A stretch of DNA of 29,983 nucleotides from JBEBXQ01 sp040391535 (GTDB lineage: Bacteria > Bacteroidota > Bacteroidia > Cytophagales > Spirosomataceae): NCBI GenBank assembly GCA_040391535.1, contig JBEBXQ010000047.1:1-29983 (forward strand), in the 5' to 3' direction. Below the pieces are notes generated by a model, which was given only the letters and a program-made list of their open reading frames with translations, was not told the origin of the DNA and did not search any database. Shown here in pieces: positions 7,575-16,140 of the stretch; position 1 is the first letter of the stretch, and every line of letters begins with the position of its first letter. Made by a program: the position numbers and the translations under genes.

Positions 7575-10046
7575 ATGAATTTAATTGCAGCTCCTGACGG
7601 AGATATCATTCCGGATTCTATCTATCTTCTCACCGACAGCCGAAAAGTAATTTTTCCCGAAAACAGCCTTTTTATTGCCATTAAGGGTGTCCGTCATGAC
7701 GGGCATCAATATATCAGATCACTTTATCATGCCGGTGTAAGAGAATTTATTATTGAAAGCAATGCCCTTACCGACTCTCTCCTGAAAGAAGTACAGGATC
7801 TGCAAGAAGGCAAAGCATGGGTCGTTACAGATGCGGTCAGGGCATTGCAGAAAATCGTGCAACGAAAAAGAAGCGGTATTTCTATACCGGTTACCGCCAT
7901 CACGGGCAGTAACGGAAAAACGATTGTAAAAGAATGGCTTTCTCAGTTACTCGGCCCCGATCTGAATGTATTAGCCAGTCCCAAAAGCTACAACTCCCAG
8001 ATAGGTGTGCCGCTTTCGGTATGGCCGCTGAACGATTCCTATCAGCTGGCTATTTTTGAAGCCGGTATTTCACAGCCGCACGAAATGGAATATCTGGAAA
8101 CTGTAATCAGGCCGGACATAGGTATTTTTACCAATATCGGCACCGCGCATGATGAAGGTTTCAGGAGCATCAAACAAAAGGTAGCTGAAAAACTGCGGTT
8201 GTTTACACATGCAAAGAAACTGATTTTCAGGGCAGATTACAGGATCATCCGGGAAGAAACGGATCTTCTACTGAAACCGGTCAATCCGGATATCAGGCTG
8301 ATTTCATGGGCGACCGATGCGCAGGCCGATATCAGCGTGAACTTTGAAAACCAGCCTGATCATACGATCGTTCAACTTACTTATGCTCATCACTCCTATA
8401 CTTTTAAAACGGGCTTCAAAGATCAGGCATCCCTGGAAAACCTTGTTCATTGTATCGTATACCTCATTGAAGCCGGACTCGATCAGGTAATCATTCAAAA
8501 CCGTATTCTGAAGCTGCAGCCGGTTTCTATGCGCCTTGAAATAAAAGAGGGCATTTACCATAGCGAAATCATTGATGATTCATACAATAACGACCTGCAG
8601 GGCCTGACGATGGCTATGGATTTTCTGAAAGAAAACCGCCGGAAGCCCCGGCAGGTGATGATTTTGTCTGACATGCACCAGACCGGATTAAAACCCCTTG
8701 AACTGTATCGTTCTGTCAGTGAGCTCGCGCAGAATAACCATATTGACCTCTTTGTGGGCATAGGCCCTGATATTTCTGCCAATGCTGACCAGTTTGCCGC
8801 ATTTGAAACCTCTTTCCATGAAAATACAGAGGCTTTTCTCACTTCCTTTCCCTTTCACCGGTTAACCGACAGCCTGGTCCTGGTTAAGGGCGCCAGGGCT
8901 TTTGAATTTGAACGGATTGTCTTCAGATTACAGAAAAAAGTACATAGTACGATTCTTGAAATTAACCTGGATGCACTCACACACAATCTTAATTTCTACA
9001 GAGGAATTATCGGGAAAGAGACCCGGATAATGGTAATGGTGAAGGCTTTTGCCTATGGAAGCGGGAGCATGGAAGTTGCGTCCCTGCTGCAACATCAGCG
9101 GGTGGATTACCTGGCTGTCGCCTACCCCGACGAGGGCGTTACACTGCGAAACAATGGCATCACAATACCGGTTATGGTTATGAATGCTGAGCCCGAGAGC
9201 TATGATGTGATGGTCAGGTATCAGCTGGAACCTGAGATTTACAGCCCGCGGACACTACGCAACTGGATTGATCATGCCACCACTTACCCACAGTCCGTAA
9301 CCATCCCTCCGGTTCACCTGAAAATAGATACCGGCATGCACAGACTGGGTTTTATTCGACAGGATATGGAATGGCTCAAGGAGACCATTCTCCGTAATCC
9401 GGAAATAAAAATAGCCAGCATTTTCACACATCTGGCAGGTGCTGATGAAGCCGTTCATGATTCATTTACCCACCGGCAGTACGAGTTGCTCAATGCAGCA
9501 ACACGCGAAATTGAAAGCATATTGCCTTACCGGCCACTGAAGCATATTCTGAACTCGGCGGGTATTGTCAGCTATCCGGAATTTAAGCTGGATATGGTCA
9601 GATTGGGTATCGGGTTATATGGCATTGATTCTTCAGGTAGAAATCAATCACAGCTGAAGGTCGTCGGTACGCTGCGTACCGTCATTTCCCAGATCAAAAC
9701 CTACAGCTCAGGCGAAACGATTGGTTACAGCCGGAAAGGGGTGATTAGTGAAAATGCCCGAATCGCCACTATAGCTATGGGTTATGCAGACGGTCTGGAT
9801 CGTCGCTGCGGAAACGGAAATTGTCAGGTACTGGTCAACGGGACACTTTGTCCGACGATCGGCAATATCTGTATGGATATGTCTATGATTGACATTACCC
9901 GTGCCTGTGCGGAAGAAGGCGACGAAGTGACCATTTTCGGAAAAGAACCGGAAATCTCCGCTTTGGCAAAGCAGATCAACACCATACCTTACGAAGTACT
10001 GACGGGTATCAGTGAACGCGTGAAAAGAGTATTTTTTAAAGAGTAG
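7575..10046 (+). CDS. murF-alr: Bifunctional MurF ligase / alanine racemase
   Basis: This 823-residue fusion couples two steps of peptidoglycan precursor synthesis. The N-terminal part (about 1-450) is UDP-MurNAc-tripeptide:D-Ala-D-Ala ligase, with the ATP loop TGSNGKT at 110-116, the central ligase domain and a C-terminal Mur domain (SDMHQTG). The C-terminal part (about 455-823) is PLP-dependent alanine racemase. Its cofactor lysine is K490 in VMVKAFAYG, and the second catalytic base is Tyr718 in TIGYSRKG. ICMDMSMID and GYADGLDRR are further racemase signatures. The fusion is known in Bacteroidota and would place D-alanine production next to its use. It starts 45 bases after corA. A weak box TAtcTTTA at 7547 might give extra initiation. 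A hairpin follows the stop. Confidence 0.96.
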   Translation: MNLIAAPDGDIIPDSIYLLTDSRKVIFPENSLFIAIKGVRHDGHQYIRSLYHAGVREFIIESNALTDSLLKEVQDLQEGKAWVVTDAVRALQKIVQRKRSGISIPVTAITGSNGKTIVKEWLSQLLGPDLNVLASPKSYNSQIGVPLSVWPLNDSYQLAIFEAGISQPHEMEYLETVIRPDIGIFTNIGTAHDEGFRSIKQKVAEKLRLFTHAKKLIFRADYRIIREETDLLLKPVNPDIRLISWATDAQADISVNFENQPDHTIVQLTYAHHSYTFKTGFKDQASLENLVHCIVYLIEAGLDQVIIQNRILKLQPVSMRLEIKEGIYHSEIIDDSYNNDLQGLTMAMDFLKENRRKPRQVMILSDMHQTGLKPLELYRSVSELAQNNHIDLFVGIGPDISANADQFAAFETSFHENTEAFLTSFPFHRLTDSLVLVKGARAFEFERIVFRLQKKVHSTILEINLDALTHNLNFYRGIIGKETRIMVMVKAFAYGSGSMEVASLLQHQRVDYLAVAYPDEGVTLRNNGITIPVMVMNAEPESYDVMVRYQLEPEIYSPRTLRNWIDHATTYPQSVTIPPVHLKIDTGMHRLGFIRQDMEWLKETILRNPEIKIASIFTHLAGADEAVHDSFTHRQYELLNAATREIESILPYRPLKHILNSAGIVSYPEFKLDMVRLGIGLYGIDSSGRNQSQLKVVGTLRTVISQIKTYSSGETIGYSRKGVISENARIATIAMGYADGLDRRCGNGNCQVLVNGTLCPTIGNICMDMSMIDITRACAEEGDEVTIFGKEPEISALAKQINTIPYEVLTGISERVKRVFFKE

Positions 10047-10071
10047 GAAGGGGTAAAAAATACCCTTTTCC
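10046..10071 (+). terminator. Terminator after murF-alr
   Basis: The hairpin GGAAGGGGTA / TACCCTTTTCC has a loop of five A and two G-T pairs, and the 3' arm is T-rich. It directly follows the stop codon at 10046 and separates the cell-wall gene from the secreted hydrolase. Confidence 0.6.
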
Positions 10072-10110
10072 TTCTTAATTGACCGGAACCTTAGCTTTAC
10101 CATTCGTCAG

Positions 10111-12048
10111 ATGCAACCCTGTTTACGTTTACCGTTTTTTTCATTATTGTTATTTTTCACGGTTATAAGCGCGTCAGCACAGCTGCCGGAGTCATCTAAA
10201 CCCTGGAAAGGGTTCGAAAAAATATCATTTGTTTTTCAGAAAAGAGAAGCCTGGTATATCAAACCGGAAAAGGCATTACCGGGTAACCCCTGGATATGGC
10301 GGGCACATTTCCCCGACTGGCATACCGATATGGACAGTATACTGGTCTCCAGAGGATTTCATGTAGCCTATATCAATACAAATGATAGGTTTGCGAGTCC
10401 GGAAGCGATGATGGTATGGGATGATTTCTATCACTACCTGACGACGGCAAAACAACTGGCACCGAAAGTGGCACTTGAGGGCGTCAGCCGGGGTGGCTTG
10501 TATGTATATGGATGGGCTAAGCGAAACCCATCCCGGGTCAGTGTCATTTATGCTGAAGCACCGGTTTGCGATCCTAAAAGCTGGCCGGGAGGAAAAGGAA
10601 CAGGTACAGGCTCGGCAGGAGACTGGGAAAAATGGCTAAAAATAATGCATCAGACAGAGGACAGCTTTGCTGGTTTCAGGGATATTCCTTTGAATGATCT
10701 GGAGGGACTTGCTTCTTTTAAAGTGCCGCTGATCCATGTGATCGGCCTGAATGACAAAGTAGTCCCCAACGCTGAAAACACTTATCCGCTGATTGAGAAA
10801 TACATCAGGCTGGGCGGACCGGCAACTGTCTATCCCATGACCCGCGGAGAGCAAAAATTAAACGGCCATCATTTCCCGATTGAAAATCCGGCCTTTTTCG
10901 CTGATATAATTCAGTATCACAGCACACCTGTGAAACAATACCTCAGCAGTGATCATTATATTGAAGTGAACCAGGGGCTGCAACGGTCTCAGGACAAATT
11001 TAAAAATCAGAAACAGGGAACGGTGGCATTTCTGGGAGGATCCATTACGCACAACCCCGGCTGGCGCAACAAAGTAAGCCAGTACCTGCGTGAAAGATAT
11101 CCTGACACTGTCTTTGAATTTATAGCAGCCGGTATCCCATCGCTGGGCAGCACTCCGCACGCCTTTCGTTTTCAGCGCGATGTTCTGCAAAAAGGCATTC
11201 CTGATCTGTTGTTTGTAGAAAGTGCCGTTAATGACCGTACAAACGGCTTCAGTGAAAAAGCGCAGATCCGGGCATTGGAAGGGATCATTTCGCAGGCAAA
11301 ACAGGCCAACCCGCAGATGGATATCGTTGTTATGGCCTTTGCCGATCCCGATAAAACGGGAGACTATCAGGCTGGCAAAAAACCGGCAGAGGTTGAAGTA
11401 CACCGACGTGTAGCGCAAAATTCGGGGGCATCCTTCATTAATCTTTCTCAGGAAGTATATGACCGTATACAGGCCGGAGAATTTTCATGGGAATACGATT
11501 TTAAAGATTTACACCCTTCTCCCTTCGGACAGGAAATCTATTTTCAGGCCATAAAGGCATTATTTAACACAAAACAAAATATTAACACCGTTAAAGACGG
11601 CAACGTGTCTGCTGACCCTTATACTTATTCCAAAGGGAGATACCTGGATATCGGACAAGCCAAACAACGAAAAGGATTTACAACAGATACCAGCTGGCAA
11701 CCACAGCCTGCTTTCCCTACGCGGCCTGGTTTTGTGAAAGTACCGATGCTGACAGGAGAAAAAGCAGGCGATTCTTTTGAGCTGGAGTTTTCAGGAAGGG
11801 CGATTGGTATTGCCGTAGTGTCAGGCCCTGACGCGGGCAAAATAGCTTACCGGATTGACGGAAAGAAAGAGAAACAACTGGATTTATATACACAGTGGAG
11901 CGGACAGCTCCATCTGCCGTGGTACCTTATGCTTGACGACGAACTGAAAACCGGCAAACATAAGATCAGTATCAGGATTCTGGAAGATAAAAACAGTAAG
12001 AGTACAGGGAATGCGTGCAGAATTGTCTATTTTCTTGAAAATCAGTAA
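10111..12048 (+). CDS. Secreted two-domain esterase: alpha/beta hydrolase fused to SGNH hydrolase
   Basis: This 645-residue exported protein has a Sec signal peptide ending about SASAQ (24). Domain 1 (about 30-270) looks like an alpha/beta hydrolase, with nucleophile elbow GVSRGG (Ser126), a possible acid Asp215 in GLNDKVVP and His253 or 254 in NGHHFP. Domain 2 (about 300-485) is an SGNH/GDSL hydrolase: Ser311 in GGSITH, the Asn of VNDR (374), and Asp466/His468 in DLHP. A C-terminal segment (about 510-645) is beta-rich and resembles the accessory domain of carbohydrate esterases. Both triads look complete, so two ester-cleaving sites on one chain are likely. A role in deacylating plant or microbial polysaccharides is an inference. 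It overlaps the convergent gene by 7 bp. Confidence 0.85.
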   Translation: MQPCLRLPFFSLLLFFTVISASAQLPESSKPWKGFEKISFVFQKREAWYIKPEKALPGNPWIWRAHFPDWHTDMDSILVSRGFHVAYINTNDRFASPEAMMVWDDFYHYLTTAKQLAPKVALEGVSRGGLYVYGWAKRNPSRVSVIYAEAPVCDPKSWPGGKGTGTGSAGDWEKWLKIMHQTEDSFAGFRDIPLNDLEGLASFKVPLIHVIGLNDKVVPNAENTYPLIEKYIRLGGPATVYPMTRGEQKLNGHHFPIENPAFFADIIQYHSTPVKQYLSSDHYIEVNQGLQRSQDKFKNQKQGTVAFLGGSITHNPGWRNKVSQYLRERYPDTVFEFIAAGIPSLGSTPHAFRFQRDVLQKGIPDLLFVESAVNDRTNGFSEKAQIRALEGIISQAKQANPQMDIVVMAFADPDKTGDYQAGKKPAEVEVHRRVAQNSGASFINLSQEVYDRIQAGEFSWEYDFKDLHPSPFGQEIYFQAIKALFNTKQNINTVKDGNVSADPYTYSKGRYLDIGQAKQRKGFTTDTSWQPQPAFPTRPGFVKVPMLTGEKAGDSFELEFSGRAIGIAVVSGPDAGKIAYRIDGKKEKQLDLYTQWSGQLHLPWYLMLDDELKTGKHKISIRILEDKNSKSTGNACRIVYFLENQ

Positions 12049-14693
12049 ACGACTACCACAGAGCCGTACAAATCCTTTCTTCCCGGAATAACAAGCCGGA
12101 AACTATATACCCCGGCGGGAACTGTCGTTCCGTTATAACTCCCATCCCAGGGAATGGAATAGTCAGAAGTATAATAGACACATTGCCCCCAACGGCTGAA
12201 TACAGCTATTTCCCCTTCCGGAAAATCCTGTAACCGCAAAGGAGCCCATACATCATTTATATGATCTCCGTTCGGGCTGAAGGCTGTGGGCATCAGCAGC
12301 AGATTTGACGCTGAATGTACAGCGATTCGCAGCGTGTCACTTGCGAGGCAGTTGTTAACACTGCTGGCATGCACAATAAAAGTTTCCGATTGAGTGGCTT
12401 TCAGTTGTTGTTCTGCTGATTGCTGATGATCTTCAAACCATGCAGCCGGCTCCCACCGGTCAATCCGGAAATCGGGCACAGTGGCTTCCACTTTCAGATG
12501 AATGGGTTCACCCTCATTGACCTCCGCGGGAGTAACGGAAGTAAGCGTAACCGCAAAATGCTCAATATTGATGCGCACCAGATTTCTTACACTATCGCAT
12601 CCCATACTATTGGGCATCACATTTTCGAGTTCAATGGATTCATAATACGTTTGTCCTTCATATTCTACAGCGTCGCACCCGGTCAGTTCAATAACTTCCT
12701 CTATCACCGGATCATCATAAATCCGGGCAATCAGTTCATTACTCTGCACTTCTTCATCTTCAGAACACTCATCTGAAACAATCACCGCCAGCGAAACCAC
12801 ATCTCCGTTTTTCAAATCACTCACAAGCCAGATAGCCTCATCGGCTCCGGAAACACTTTTACCATTCACCAGCCATTGGTACGAATAATTTCCCGGTACG
12901 CTGACGATCGATTTCCACAATAACGCTTCGCCGGGACACCGTACTCCCTGCTGATCCGTTTCAATGCTTACTACAGGTTTTTCTGATGGCTTTTTCACCT
13001 TGATATCCACACTTTGAGCTACTTTTTGCTGACAGCCATCTGTAATCTCCACCTGGTAAGAAATGTCTTCATCCGGGCTGACTGTCCTTACTGTTTCTTT
13101 TGAGCCGTCATTCCAGAGATAGGTATAAGGCTTTACACCAAAATCAGCATTTGCGGTAAGCGTAAGCGGTTCAGAGGGACAAATTTCCTGTGTTAAATCC
13201 GAAGTGGATACCAGCGAAACAAATTCTAAGGTACGTCCCGTTATGGTCGTGATAAAAGGCCCTGTTCCGCTTACACAGGTAGCTTCACAGCTTTCGGGTC
13301 CCATACATGCCCGTAAAATTGAAAGCGAGACTTTCAGATCATAGTCTTCACACCGGACTTCAATACAACCATTGTAATTATCAATCACATTAGGGGTACC
13401 ACCACCCACAGGACCGGGGGTCGCAGGGCGGCCGTTCGTAAACCATAGTATATTTTCTCCGCATTTCCGGTCATCTCCCAACACTATCCTGAACCCCATC
13501 TTATCCCTTGTGCAAGGTGCCTCTACCATCATATTATTGGTATGCGTTGTATTCACAACCTGTATCCCGCCCGGTACCGGAACTACCCATGCATAGCTGC
13601 AGGCTTCATTAAAGGCGTAGTCTTCGCAATTTGCATTATCCTCAGTCCGGGATGAATTCAGAGGAAAAGTCGCATCCAGCGCCCCGGACTCACCGGCAAC
13701 CAGCGGATCAATGACTACTGTACCTTTTTTGAGAAGGCCTTCGATTTCGTTTCTTTTCAGTACCATTCCGATCCCCTGCCCGTCAATTTCATAGGAAAGA
13801 TCCATCGTATGTGACGGATCCGGTTCGGCGTACATAAACGCTTTACCGATTTTCAGCAAAGTGTTTTTACCTGTCCTTAACACTACTTGTCCGGCAAGCT
13901 TTCCCTTCACAACAGGAGTGTCCTCAAACCAGAACTTTAAAGGAACCACTCCTATGTCATAATTATCAGCCAGAACGATCTCATCAAATGTATCATCCAC
14001 CCAGCTTCTGAGGAAGAAGCTTGTTTTGACACTTCCCCTTGACACCACCATTTCCGCATCAATCCCGGGAAATATATTGGTAATGCTGATACCATCATCA
14101 CCTACGGTCAGCTGACGCCAATCGGCCTCGGCTATCTTCACCCTGCCCTGTCCTGTGCGGATACCATACAATACCCACTGATTAAAAGATACCTTGCCAT
14201 GAGGGCTTACGATATAGGAAACCGCTTTATCACTATTAAAACCCACCGGTAGCGGCTGTCTGAGCGCTTCATAAATGTTTTCAGCTGTCTCACTAAGCCG
14301 ATGATCAATCGTAAGCCACTGATTACCGCTGCGATAATGCAAGGGTCCCAATGCTCCTTGCGAATGGACCTGGCCAGGCACATCAGCATCAACAAAAAAA
14401 CGGGAAGACTCCGTCCTGCGGCTCATTACCTCAATGACATTTCCGGCAGGCTGGTCCGGCGCGTCATACCCCGCGTCAGGATGATGGCTATAAGCACGGT
14501 TAACATTCAGCCAGTGCGCATCAGGCTCTTTATATTTCTTTGTCAGGGAAGTAAGGTTTGCAGACTTTCCGGAAACAACTGTCTGAGACGGATCAGTCGT
14601 ATTAATACCTATCGAATCGGTCTGTGCTCCGGCCGGCTGCTTTAATGTAAGCAAAACATTAAGAAAAGCTAAGAAATATAAATATTTCTTCAT
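12042..14693 (-). CDS. Large cysteine-rich secreted protein with type IX type B sorting domain
   Basis: This protein of about 883 residues is exported by Sec and then by the type IX system. It starts with a signal peptide (MKKYLYFLAF, cleaved near AGAQ). A long N-terminal region of about 300 residues is beta-rich, with INIFPGIDAE-like text (here TNIFPGIDAEMVVSRGS), as in other gliding-associated proteins. A cysteine-rich block (about 350-480) follows, then two PKD/Ig-like repeats (CPSEPLTLTA; CPGEALLWKS). The C-terminal type B sorting domain starts at about 798 (MPTAFSPNGDHINDVW, then PAGVYSFRL). I prefer the ATG at 14693, with GGAA upstream and a canonical signal peptide, over the in-frame ATG at 14702. 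Cell-surface location is inferred; function is unknown. Confidence 0.85.
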   Translation of the reverse strand: MKKYLYFLAFLNVLLTLKQPAGAQTDSIGINTTDPSQTVVSGKSANLTSLTKKYKEPDAHWLNVNRAYSHHPDAGYDAPDQPAGNVIEVMSRRTESSRFFVDADVPGQVHSQGALGPLHYRSGNQWLTIDHRLSETAENIYEALRQPLPVGFNSDKAVSYIVSPHGKVSFNQWVLYGIRTGQGRVKIAEADWRQLTVGDDGISITNIFPGIDAEMVVSRGSVKTSFFLRSWVDDTFDEIVLADNYDIGVVPLKFWFEDTPVVKGKLAGQVVLRTGKNTLLKIGKAFMYAEPDPSHTMDLSYEIDGQGIGMVLKRNEIEGLLKKGTVVIDPLVAGESGALDATFPLNSSRTEDNANCEDYAFNEACSYAWVVPVPGGIQVVNTTHTNNMMVEAPCTRDKMGFRIVLGDDRKCGENILWFTNGRPATPGPVGGGTPNVIDNYNGCIEVRCEDYDLKVSLSILRACMGPESCEATCVSGTGPFITTITGRTLEFVSLVSTSDLTQEICPSEPLTLTANADFGVKPYTYLWNDGSKETVRTVSPDEDISYQVEITDGCQQKVAQSVDIKVKKPSEKPVVSIETDQQGVRCPGEALLWKSIVSVPGNYSYQWLVNGKSVSGADEAIWLVSDLKNGDVVSLAVIVSDECSEDEEVQSNELIARIYDDPVIEEVIELTGCDAVEYEGQTYYESIELENVMPNSMGCDSVRNLVRINIEHFAVTLTSVTPAEVNEGEPIHLKVEATVPDFRIDRWEPAAWFEDHQQSAEQQLKATQSETFIVHASSVNNCLASDTLRIAVHSASNLLLMPTAFSPNGDHINDVWAPLRLQDFPEGEIAVFSRWGQCVYYTSDYSIPWDGSYNGTTVPAGVYSFRLVIPGRKDLYGSVVVVY

Positions 14694-14880
14694 AAATTCC
14701 ATTTTAAAACTACAGCTATAATGTTCCAGTCATACATTCATACGCAATATCAGGCCGGTCAGCATCTAAAGTACGCATATTTCCGGTTTATGATTTTAAT
14801 CATTTTTACGAATTCTTCCTCAAATTACTTTTTTCCTGAGTCGATTTAATACTAACTTGGTATATAAAACAAAATTTTGT

Positions 14881-15594
14881 ATGAATCCGCAAACCTATAA
14901 CGAACTGATTACGACCCGTAAAATGTACGAGTTAGTAACCGAAAGGCTTGAAAAACCTGAAAAAAACAAGCCTGGCAATGCTTCAACAGAGCCTGAGCTA
15001 AATCATGAATTGCTCGAAATTATCCTTGCGCTTTATGATAACGATTCAGAATTTTCACTGCAGGACATGAATAAGTTTTCGGTAAAGGATATTCTTCAGT
15101 ACATTCAGGCATCCCACCGGTTTTACATGAATAAAAAAGTACCTGAAATTGAGCAGTCCCTGTTACACATCATCAGTAAATTCGGTGCTACTAATTCGGT
15201 CATGGTACAACTGGCTCTGTTTTTCAATGATTATAAAAATGATCTGATAGAACATTTCAAAATGGAAGACCGGATTGTTTTTCCTTATATTCACCAGTTG
15301 CTGAAGGCCAGAGAGGAAAAGTATACTTCTGACCAGATAAGGCTGTTACTATCCTCGTCTACGCTTGATGTGTATGACACAGAGCATGACCCGATCGAGG
15401 ATGAACTTAAAAAGGTAAGCATCCTGCTTGCGGAGTATAACAAAACCAGCGAAACGCCTCTTGCCTTCAGGGTCTTTCTTAATCAGGTCGAGATTTTTGA
15501 AATGGAACTCAGAAAACACGCTATCATTGAAGATCATGTTTTGATTCCGATGGCACGTGAGTTGGAAAATGAGCTCAGGAAACAACTCATGTAG
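14881..15594 (+). CDS. Hemerythrin-like di-iron protein (RIC/YtfE-related)
   Basis: This 237-residue protein is predicted to be cytoplasmic and helical. Iron ligands fall in the order expected for a non-haem di-iron centre: His79 (QASHRFY), His125 and Glu129 (EHFKMED), His169 (DTEHDPIEDE), His213 and Glu217 (RKHAIIED). The spacing and the text around His79 (DILQYI, then KVPEIEQ) resemble the C-terminal part of YtfE/ScdA, which repairs iron-sulfur clusters after nitrosative damage. The short N-terminal ScdA_N domain is missing; in its place are about 65 unmatched residues. Start chosen at the ATG 14881; an upstream TTG at 14857 would add eight unlikely residues. It is monocistronic with a terminator. 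Function in oxygen or NO response is inferred. Confidence 0.85.
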   Translation: MNPQTYNELITTRKMYELVTERLEKPEKNKPGNASTEPELNHELLEIILALYDNDSEFSLQDMNKFSVKDILQYIQASHRFYMNKKVPEIEQSLLHIISKFGATNSVMVQLALFFNDYKNDLIEHFKMEDRIVFPYIHQLLKAREEKYTSDQIRLLLSSSTLDVYDTEHDPIEDELKKVSILLAEYNKTSETPLAFRVFLNQVEIFEMELRKHAIIEDHVLIPMARELENELRKQLM

Positions 15595-15624
15595 CTAAAG
15601 AGTTTTGATAATACAGATAATCAC

Positions 15625-15648
15625 AACCGCTTTTACAAGCGGTTTTTT
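15625..15648 (+). terminator. Terminator of the hemerythrin gene
   Basis: An 8-bp stem AACCGCTT/AAGCGGTT with a TTAC loop is followed by four more T on the plus strand. It lies 31 bases past the stop codon and is a clear intrinsic terminator. Confidence 0.9.
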
Positions 15649-15930
15649 GTTTCACACCTTACAGAAATATGGTGTAGCCTCTTATGACTAATCAAAATTA
15701 AAGCTATCCGGCCGGTGAAAACCTTTATGCTGCTGTATGGCTGTTACATAAGCCAACCAATGGCTTCGGAAGTAAAGACACGGCATCAGATTCTGCCTGT
15801 AAACACATACTGAGCTCCTATCGAATGTATACCACTTCTACCCGCTTACCCTATTAATGCCACGGATGGACCGGTTATGATACCATCCGTTCAGAAAGTA
15901 AGGCAACCAGTCATGCTGAGACTATCCATT
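15649..15930. other. Non-coding stretch left of the inverted-repeat element
   Basis: No supported gene is seen. One plus-strand frame from 15692 stays open for about 80 codons with a single internal stop and matches nothing I recognise. An 8-bp inverted repeat ACGGATGG/CCATCCGT (15862-15869 and 15883-15890, 13-nt loop) and AAGCCA/TGGCTT near 15752 are the only structures visible. It could be the remains of an inserted or decayed gene. Confidence 0.4.
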
Positions 15931-16140
15931 TAACGTCAGTTCCGGATAAGCTCACTATCCGAAAATATTATTCAGGGTTTTTATGAATGTTAGCTTTCTG
16001 CTGTTTCTATAATCCTCCCACTTTTCCACCACTTCGTGGTTATTTTAAGTCCGAAGGACTGACAGGATTATAGAAAATCGGAGATATCAGCAAATTTAAC
16101 CGTAAAGCGGTGGCAGGGCCCGAAACCCGAACTGACGTTA
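15931..16140. mobile_element. 210-bp terminal-inverted-repeat element with internal hairpins (MITE-like)
   Basis: The ends are perfect 12-bp inverted repeats: TAACGTCAGTTC (15931-15942) and GAACTGACGTTA (16129-16140). If the ends are taken one base in, the 4-bp flanks ATTT are identical on both sides, resembling a target duplication. Inside are: a CGGATA/TATCCG hairpin (15943-15961); a perfect 13-bp stem TTTCTATAATCCT/AGGATTATAGAAA (16004-16016 with 16064-16076) that encloses two small hairpins ACCAC-TTC-GTGGT (16028-16040) and AGTCC-GAA-GGACT (16048-16060); and ACCG/CGGT (16099-16111). No protein is encoded. A non-autonomous transposon derivative is my first reading; a structured RNA is the alternative. 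Confidence 0.55.

Noticed and set aside
15692..15933. Possible decayed gene with one internal stop codon
   Set aside because: A single plus-strand frame of about 80 codons broken once is not significant, and the translation resembles nothing known.
15931..16140. Retron RNA (msr-msd) as explanation for the inverted-repeat element
   Set aside because: The 12-bp end repeats are suggestive, but there is no reverse transcriptase gene within the window and no clear branching-guanosine context.
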